Shown here in pieces: positions 17,463 through 23,424 of a stretch of 23,424 nucleotides of DNA; the first letter of the stretch is position 1, and each line of letters begins with the position of its first letter. Source of the DNA: Tritrichomonas foetus. Lineage: Eukaryota > Parabasalia > Tritrichomonadida > Tritrichomonadidae. The stretch spans positions 13,611 through 37,034 of the forward strand of contig MLAK01001024.1 of the NCBI GenBank assembly GCA_001839685.1, given 5' to 3'. The position numbers were made by a program, and so were the translations under genes. The notes beneath the pieces are model-generated. The model ran no database searches and was not told the DNA's origin. It worked only from the letters and a program-made list of their open reading frames with translations.

Positions 17463-17536
17463 TTCATATATTAATTCTCATACTAATTTCATCAAATCTT
17501 CCTTATTTTGTAATATTAATAAAGATGTGATTTCCA

Positions 17537-17843
17537 CTTTTTTTCCTTCATATTTCCTTAGATCTAAAGAACATAATTATTGGAATCAATATCTTCAACT
17601 TTTAAGAATATAGTCATAATAAGTCAATTCCCTATATCATATCCCAATGCATTTTTTCTAAAAAATATTTAAATTTTTCTGGAAACATCAGAAGGTGAAA
17701 AAATGATTAGAAAAACTCATTTTACTACAGCTTCATTTCCAAAAATTTTTATAAAAGAAAGCAAAAACAATTAAAAAGTGATATCACATAGTAATATTTT
17801 ACACATAAAAATTATTATAATTAAAATTCCATAAAAAACCAAA
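17537..17843. other. Tail-to-tail gap with AK7-derived scrap
   Basis: This 307-bp A/T-rich stretch lies between the 3' ends of the right AK7 copy and the methionine gamma-lyase gene. It contains a 22-bp exact repeat of an internal AK7 segment at 17569-17590. No gene or RNA is seen. Confidence 0.5.
17569..17590 (+). repeat. 22-bp exact copy of an internal AK7 segment
   Basis: These 22 bases are identical to 16596-16617 in the right AK7 gene (mirrored at 12318-12339 in the left) and have the same orientation as the right copy. They encode EHNYWNQ within AK7. Similarity fades on both sides. The segment is not low-complexity, so chance is unlikely in a window this size. Confidence 0.7.
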
Positions 17844-19058
17844 CTAGAGAAGCATGTCAAGAGCTTGCTTAAGGTCTGCAATGATGTCTTCAACTCCTTC
17901 GATTCCAACTGAAAATCGAATCATTCCGTCAGTGACACCAGCAGCGCGTCTTTCTTCTTTTGTACAGCAGGCATGAGTCATTGAAGCTGGATGCTGAATT
18001 AAAGATTCGCATCCACCAAGTGAAACGGCCAAATGTAAAATGTGTAAATGATTCAAGAATTTCTTGCCGCCTTCCAAACCTTTCTTTAATTCAAATGTAA
18101 CCATTGATCCATATGTTTTCATTTGTTTCTTAGCTATTTCATGATCGGTGTGGCTTTTAAGTCCTGGATAATAAATTTTTTCAACAGCTGGATGGCAGTC
18201 AAGAAATTCAGCAACTTGTTGAGCATTTTGAGATGCCATTTTGACACGCAGTTCGAGTGTCATTAAGCCACGAATAATCAAAAACGCATCAATGGCAGAA
18301 AGTACAGAACCAGTGAATATTTTCAACCCGTGGCATCGAATTTGATCAATGATGCACTTTTTGCCACATACCACGCCAGCCAAAACATCTGAGTGACCGT
18401 TTAAATATTTTGATGCTGAATGAATGACAACATCAACACCAAATTGAATTGGATTTGTAACAACAGGTGAACAGAACGTATTATCGGTAACTGCTAAAAT
18501 GCCTTCTTGTGCATGTGCTTCTTTGCAAACACGCTCGATGTCGACAATCTTTAAAGTTGGGTTTGCAGGGGTTTCAAAATAAATCATTTTTGTATTGGGT
18601 TTTAATGTTTTTGTGACCTCTCCTGGAATGGCCATATCGATGAATGTCACTTCTATTCCGAATTTTTGAATTTCGTGGAAAAGTTCAAGAGTGCATCCAT
18701 ATAGCGTTTCATCAGCAATTAAGTGATCTCCTGCTTTTAGGAGTGATAGCATTGTAGAGGAAATTGCGCCCATTCCGGATGATGTTGCGCAGCAAGCTTC
18801 AGCTCCTTCAAGCTTGGCAATCTTACCTTCCAAATTGGCAACTGTTGGATTTCCCATTCGTGAATAGAAAAATCCTTCTTCTTTTCCAGTGAATAGCTTT
18901 TCCCCTGCGTCTGAGTTTTTGAACTGGAAAGTGGTTGTTTGATAGATTGGCGGAATAACTGCACCGAATTGATCGTGTTGAGGATTTCCATGAATACATT
19001 TGGTGGCGAATGTCATGTCATCCATATCCCAGTCGATATTAGGACAGATAGCTTCCAT
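17844..19058 (-). CDS. Methionine gamma-lyase (PLP enzyme)
   Basis: The 404-residue enzyme belongs to the Cys/Met-metabolism PLP family. It should split L-methionine into methanethiol, 2-oxobutyrate and ammonia, and also act on homocysteine and cysteine. Visible active-site elements are Tyr65 and Arg67 of YSRMGNPT, SSGM at 93-96 for phosphate binding, Asp192 of TDNTF, and the PLP lysine Lys217 in HSASKYLNGHSD. YGCT at 120-123 carries the active-site cysteine typical of methionine gamma-lyases and usually absent from cystathionine gamma-lyases and synthases. LAVSLGGCESLIQHPASMTH near the C-terminus is also conserved. The sequence closely resembles the known Trichomonas vaginalis enzymes, thought to come from prokaryotes by lateral transfer. 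The start is ATG 19058. ATG 19025 (Met12) is possible and would give the usual length of about 395. No clear Inr is seen. Confidence 0.96.
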   Translation of the reverse strand: MEAICPNIDWDMDDMTFATKCIHGNPQHDQFGAVIPPIYQTTTFQFKNSDAGEKLFTGKEEGFFYSRMGNPTVANLEGKIAKLEGAEACCATSSGMGAISSTMLSLLKAGDHLIADETLYGCTLELFHEIQKFGIEVTFIDMAIPGEVTKTLKPNTKMIYFETPANPTLKIVDIERVCKEAHAQEGILAVTDNTFCSPVVTNPIQFGVDVVIHSASKYLNGHSDVLAGVVCGKKCIIDQIRCHGLKIFTGSVLSAIDAFLIIRGLMTLELRVKMASQNAQQVAEFLDCHPAVEKIYYPGLKSHTDHEIAKKQMKTYGSMVTFELKKGLEGGKKFLNHLHILHLAVSLGGCESLIQHPASMTHACCTKEERRAAGVTDGMIRFSVGIEGVEDIIADLKQALDMLL

Positions 19059-20837
19059 TATTTTTCGAAACGTATGTTCAGTAAAATGGTGATCAGTTAA
19101 CTTTTTTTCTCAGCCACATAAAAACTTTCAAATTTATGAAATTGAATCACAATTTTTTTTTTTTATGAATTATTTCATTTTTCATTTGTGAATGTTTTCC
19201 CTATCAATTAAATTTGCCTATCAATAATATTAATCGTTTTGGATTCAATTCTTTGAAACCAAATTTTGTTTATTTCAATTTTCATATGTCAAAGAAAGTT
19301 TCAAAGCTCATATCACCATGTCAACAATATTTTTTTTGGTCGTTTTCTGGATCTTTCTCAATTAATTGGTTCAATAACTTAGATGAAATATGCTCAACCA
19401 TATTTTATATTTAAAAATCAGATAGAAATATAGATTAGAAAATAGATCAATCAGAAAATCCTTTTTTGTGTTTCTATCATTTGAATATACACTTTTGAGT
19501 TAAAAATCATTGAAGCTAAATTTTCAAATCCCTCAAAATTATAGTGGCCCAATTTTACCTTTCAATTTTCAAAATGCTTTCTCCGACATCGCAAACACCC
19601 TGGTTTCTAATGCCAATTCTTTCAAATTTTAATAAAATTGACCAATCAAGAAGGGCAACATTTGAGAAACGAAAATTTAGCATATCAGAAAAAATCATCG
19701 ATTTCATATAAAGGAAGAAGATTAAATGGCACATCAAGATAAAATGAGTATAACGAGCATTTTTTGAAAGGATAATTGACTTTTTGAGCAATTTTGATAG
19801 ATTTTTTATATTCCATTTTTTGAATAGTTTATTCAGTATGGTTAATTAAATTCACCAAAAGTTAACTCCCATTTTATCTCTATAAACCATTTGATCGTCA
19901 ATATTTATGCATACAATTTCTTTGAATTATTTGAATACATCAGAAATTTCTATGCTTTCATATCCCTCAAACCCGTTGACAAATTCACAAATTGACTATT
20001 ATCATTCCTATTTGGTATGGGTATAAGAGTCATTGTTTTTTACTTTGGTGAAAAAACATCGCACAATTTTATCATTTATGGATTTCCGAAAGATGACTTG
20101 AAGGCAAATTTTCAACGAATCATTCAAAAATGAAACCAAAATTGAAAAAATAAAAAAAGTCAACTCGACAAGTTTCACTAATTTTTCTTTTTACATCATA
20201 AAAAAAAATAATTGGAATTGTGTTTTGACATTTAAAACATCAATCAAAATATGGTTATTAATAAATCAATCCAAAACTGTGATTAGCTGCCGAAGTTTTT
20301 ATTCAGAGTTTCCCTTATCATGATGGATAAATTGAGATACCGTTGATAATCTATTAGAAAAAGTTCGCTTACCGAGAAATACTTCTTAAGAAAAATTTAT
20401 ATTTTCAAAGAGCATAATTTATACATCATTCTGGTTTTATCGCTTTGTTTTCTTCCTTTTGGATAGAATTGGTTTATCATTGGTATATAACAATAGTGCC
20501 AAGTTTCCCAAACCGATATTGGCTATTTTTGTGAGATGCTTGATCAAGAAAGGAATTGTGAAAATGAAATGTGGGCTGGGTCTGTCTACTCTATTGTTTT
20601 TAAAAATATTATTTCATAAAATAACTTGGAGACGCCTAAATTGTTTCCACTCAAAAAAAAAAAAAGAATAACAATTCCTATAAAAGGTGAATGATTGACA
20701 ATCAGTTGTGGAAATTGGGCAGACTTTCCTAAAAGAAGATTGTTACTGACTCAATTTGGTTCGAGAAAAAAGAAAAATATTCGATGATGATATCTTTATG
20801 ATCTATTCATCTTTACTGTGATCCAGACTTCTGTAAA

Positions 20838-21144
20838 ATGAGTTTTTTGACACTATTCTTCAAAAAATTGCCATTTTTTTCTATACATGATTATAGTCAT
20901 ATGTCATTTTTTGGGAATGATGCAAGTAGAATTCGGAAAAGATCTCCTAAAATCTTAATAAATAAAAGTTCGCAATCAAAAAATGCATTTATCATTTTTT
21001 CCTCTTTCAATGAACCAAAACATAAAAAAAGATCGAGAATGCTTTGCTGATAGTGATAATCATATTGTCAACATTCATGATAAGAGTAAAAGATTTTTAA
21101 TGAGAGCATTGTCAGCGATTCCTACCAAACAGTCTTTGTTGTAA
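20838..21144 (+). pseudogene. Possible frameshifted coding relic, family unknown
   Basis: The frame from ATG 20838 is open for 70 codons and ends at 21048-21050. A second frame, in the +1 register, overlaps it from about 21022 and runs to a stop at 21142-21144. The two could be joined by a one-base change in the A7 run at 21024-21030. The second part contains DRECFADSDNHIVNIHDKS and has a balanced, protein-like composition unlike the flanking sequence. No start context or known motif is evident. It is either a dead gene or coincidence. Confidence 0.25.
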
Positions 21145-21412
21145 CTGGTTGTTATTCTTTTATAATATGGGAGATAAAATCGATTTGGGAAGGGTTTTCC
21201 CTCTGATTATTTCGAAATCAGATTTAACTGAATGAATAAATGATTCAGGAAAATCATTGAACAAAAAGTTTTTATGACAACTGGAGGTGTAACTCTTAAA
21301 ATATTGAAGATTACTCACTTTAAATCGATAACAATATAATTCAAGTTTGGATTAATCACGAATTTTGTCTTTTCTACAATAGTTTTTAATAAATCACGTT
21401 GGAAATGTATCA

Positions 21413-21960
21413 TCATCTACTTGATTTTTCCATTAATTTTTCGACAATATCGTGGTTCCATTCAAAATGGAGTATCATGAATGCTTCGACAAATTCCAGC
21501 TGTCGAATCAGGAAAACTTTTATGAAGCGAAGAAATAATATCTTTGGTATTGATATCTATATTAAGATGTTTCAATAAATTATCAGCAATTTCTAGATAC
21601 TACAGGGAGCATGCTTTAAGTATGAAGTTGTGTAGAATAATTATAGGTAGAAATTTCGTTTATAAAATCAAGATGAGAGTAAATATAAGAATAAACTCTG
21701 TCTTTGGTATTGATGTTTCTTTTTGGTTGAGTCAATAGTAAATCAATAATGTCAGAATGCGTATGAATAAATGCCTTTAGTTTGTGTTGGAAACAATAGA
21801 AATATGTATAAATATCTACAAAAACCCTTCATAAATTGCAAGAATTCACAGATTTCTACTCAGCTTGAATCGTTTTGTAATAACAGCTCTCAATGTATGA
21901 ATCGACTACTATCCATAAAGAGTCTTTTTAAGAGACCTACATCAGTTTCAATTTGACAAA
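21413..21960 (-). pseudogene. Decayed ankyrin-repeat gene
   Basis: Several minus-strand frames carry recognisable ankyrin repeat pieces in the correct order but broken by stops and frameshifts. At 21780-21700: HSDIIDLLLTQPKRNINTKD. At 21620-21540: an in-frame TAG, followed by YLEIADNLLKHLNIDINTKD. At 21478-21416: ILHFEWNHDIVEKLMEKS, then a stop. These fit the ankyrin pattern (PLH-x-A, G/H-x-x-IVxLLL, then xDIN-x-KD). The DINTKD-type linkers recall the large trichomonad ankyrin families, where proteins often start with a separate helical region. Upstream minus-strand sequence (21960-21790) has short open stretches such as ICEFLQFMKGFCRYL that could be remains of that part. The gene cannot give a full protein. 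Confidence 0.65.
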
Positions 21961-22167
21961 TTATGTAGATGAATGATAGAAAATTATGTTATGATATGAA
22001 CTAATCCCTCATAAAATTAATCTTTTTTATTTCCTCTTGAAATCTTTCCAAAAAACAATAGCCATGATTAAAAAATCATTTTATCCGAAAATAAGAGATG
22101 ATTATAAATCTTGTTTATTCGATCAAATGATGTTAGAAAATAGAAAATTAATCAATCATATTCAAAA

Positions 22168-23061
22168 TTATTGCTCAGGATTTTCTTCATCCTTCTTTTC
22201 TTCACTATCTTCTTCTTTGTCACCTTCTTTTTCACCTTCATCCTTCGGCTCTGGCATTTTTCCAGATAAAAAGTCTGTAATTTTCTGTCTTTGCTCTTCG
22301 AGAATTGCCTGTAGTTCTCCTATTTTTTCTTCATATTCCTTTTTAGAGTCCTGTAGCTCTTCTGCATTTTTGTTAATTTCTTTTGTCGTTTCCTCCTGTC
22401 TATTGTTCGCTTCATCGACGATTGTTTGCGTGCTCACCTTTTTCTCTTGGTGACCGGCAATTGTCTGCTCCATTAGGAGTTTTGCACGTTTAGAACGATA
22501 AGCAATAGCTTTTTCCCTTAAGTCTGCATTTGCAGCCTGCATTTCACGGATGCTTGCTTTCAATTCGTTAATGTTTTGTGATGACGCTTTACGGGCTGCA
22601 TCTTGAAGGAGCCGTTCAGCCGTGTTTGCTTGGAGACTTCTGTCTTGAAGTTCTTTGGTTAATCTTTGATTTTCGCAATATGCCAATTTCACTTCTTCTC
22701 TTAATTCGTTAACGAGGAAAGTTTTGTCGTTCTGTCTAACATTTTCAATTTCATCTTTCAAGTTGGCAAGTGTATTTTCAGCACATTCAACACTTCGACT
22801 TAACTGGCTGACAGAATTTTTGTGATTTGAGGCAACTGGCGCTTGATCGGTTTGCTGTTCAAAAGTTTTGTTAATTGCGTTGGTTTCGGATGTAATTCTA
22901 TCGTTGAGACGGTTAAGTTGTGTTCGTAAATGTCGAGTTTTTAATAATATTTGCTGAGTTTTAAGCTTTAGCTCATGAACATCGGATGGTTTTATGTCTG
23001 TCTGTAATCTGGACAACGCGCTTGACGCGGTTGTTGCCATTGTGGGGGCGCGACTCGCCAT
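22168..23061 (-). CDS. Coiled-coil protein with acidic tail
   Basis: I do not recognise a named family for this 297-residue protein. After a short Ala/Ser/Thr-rich start, residues about 25-60 form a conserved-looking basic helix (LKTQQILLKTRHLRTQLNRL). Long heptad-patterned coiled coil runs from about 75 to 265, with breaks near 70 and 200. The last 30 residues are almost entirely Glu, Lys and Asp. There is no signal peptide, membrane segment or catalytic motif. The layout suits a cytoskeletal, basal-body or flagellar scaffold protein; the basic helix faintly recalls coiled coils of ciliary proteins, but this is a guess. The start is ATG 23061, followed by a second Met at residue 8. No clear Inr lies just upstream. 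Confidence 0.8.
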   Translation of the reverse strand: MASRAPTMATTASSALSRLQTDIKPSDVHELKLKTQQILLKTRHLRTQLNRLNDRITSETNAINKTFEQQTDQAPVASNHKNSVSQLSRSVECAENTLANLKDEIENVRQNDKTFLVNELREEVKLAYCENQRLTKELQDRSLQANTAERLLQDAARKASSQNINELKASIREMQAANADLREKAIAYRSKRAKLLMEQTIAGHQEKKVSTQTIVDEANNRQEETTKEINKNAEELQDSKKEYEEKIGELQAILEEQRQKITDFLSGKMPEPKDEGEKEGDKEEDSEEKKDEENPEQ

Positions 23062-23424
23062 TTTTTATTGTTTGGTTAATAACGATTTTTTGATTGAGAA
23101 GCTATCGTCGTGTAATAACGTACTACCATATTGAAATAATAAGATCCACTTCAATTTTCAAATCAAACACATTTCAATACATATATGGTCTATCTTTTCT
23201 CATTTCACATAATATTTACACATCTTTTCTCGCTTATGTATTATTATTTGTTATTCTACCTATGTCCAATATACCTAAAAAATTCAAAAAGAGTGTTTAT
23301 ACAGGCGACTTCACAAAATGTAATAATAAAATAACTAAACATCCTCCTATAAGAAGTGTGAAACCAACCGTTTACTAAAAAAAAGTGAAATTTCTGACTG
23401 TTATATTTTCATGAATATTCAAGA
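23062..23424. other. Right-edge upstream region
   Basis: This 363-bp stretch upstream of the minus-strand coiled-coil gene reaches the window end. It is A/T-rich and should contain that gene's promoter. A 94-codon plus-strand frame (23094-23378) shows no family features, starts at a weak position and has no Inr. I do not call it a gene. Confidence 0.45.

Larger units (their letters stand above)
15230..17536. repeat. Right arm of AK7 inverted duplication
   Basis: This is the partner of 11399-13705 in opposite orientation, 2,307 bp long. Homology begins 28 bp before the AK7 ATG and ends 74 bp past the stop, just after an AATAAAG motif. The flanks on both sides differ from those of the left arm. 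There is no A-tract at the 3' breakpoint and no target-site duplication that I can see. Confidence 0.95.
19059..22167. other. Long intergenic stretch with decayed coding DNA
   Basis: About 3.1 kb of A/T-rich sequence has no intact gene longer than about 80 codons. Two relics are listed separately: ankyrin-like on the minus strand (21413-21960) and an unidentified plus-strand fragment (20838-21144). Other short frames that look mildly protein-like but cannot be identified are a 45-codon plus-strand frame with ATG at 19574, the opposite-strand frame at 19555-19791, and a plus-strand frame at 20459-20671. No tRNA, transposon ends or tandem repeats were seen. Confidence 0.6.

Noticed and set aside
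11399..17536. Transposon with long terminal inverted repeats
   Set aside because: The arms are complete cellular AK7 genes and the spacer holds a tRNA and a coiled-coil gene; no transposase and no target-site duplication were seen.
23094..23378. 94-codon plus-strand frame near the right edge
   Set aside because: Composition is typical of random A/T-rich sequence, there is no Inr and no motif, and it lies in the likely promoter of the minus-strand gene.

Overview
The window looks like nuclear DNA of a parabasalid flagellate (a trichomonad such as Trichomonas or Tritrichomonas). It is AT-rich, and its genes are long, intronless and widely spaced. Four start codons follow a TCA-Y-W initiator-like motif within 8-16 nt, which is the trichomonad Inr arrangement with very short 5'UTRs. 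The polyubiquitin is eukaryotic but divergent, and its stop codon lies inside a TAAA motif. A tRNA-Ser has eukaryotic Pol III signals. A methionine gamma-lyase and decayed ankyrin-repeat DNA also fit this group. The species is inferred, not proven.

Layout. 1-90: 18-bp minisatellite. 141-2825 (-): large protein joining a doublecortin-like N-terminus to a P-loop ATPase. 3088-4005 (-): four-unit polyubiquitin. 4017-6826: long gap with short plus-strand coding relics. 6827-7918 (-): RBBP4/MSI1-type WD40 histone chaperone. 8460-11111 (+): probable TRAPPC10/Trs130-like TRAPP II subunit. 11399-13705 and 15230-17536: an inverted duplication of about 2.3 kb. Each arm carries a complete adenylate kinase 7 (AK7)-type flagellar gene. 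The 1.5-kb spacer holds a tRNA-Ser(AGA) gene and a small coiled-coil gene (14301-15005, +). 17844-19058 (-): methionine gamma-lyase. 19059-22167: long gap with decayed coding DNA, including a convincing ankyrin-repeat pseudogene on the minus strand at about 21413-21960. 22168-23061 (-): coiled-coil protein with an acidic tail.

The genes are mostly unrelated housekeeping or cytoskeletal genes, each apparently with its own promoter, and there are no operons. A loose flagellum/cytoskeleton theme (AK7, doublecortin-like protein, coiled-coil proteins) may be chance. The most striking structure is the AK7 palindrome. Its arms match wherever I compared them, they share mirrored ambiguous bases, and they end abruptly close to the gene borders. 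This is either a very recent duplication or gene conversion, or an assembly product of collapsed reads. I found no clearly new defence or mobile system.
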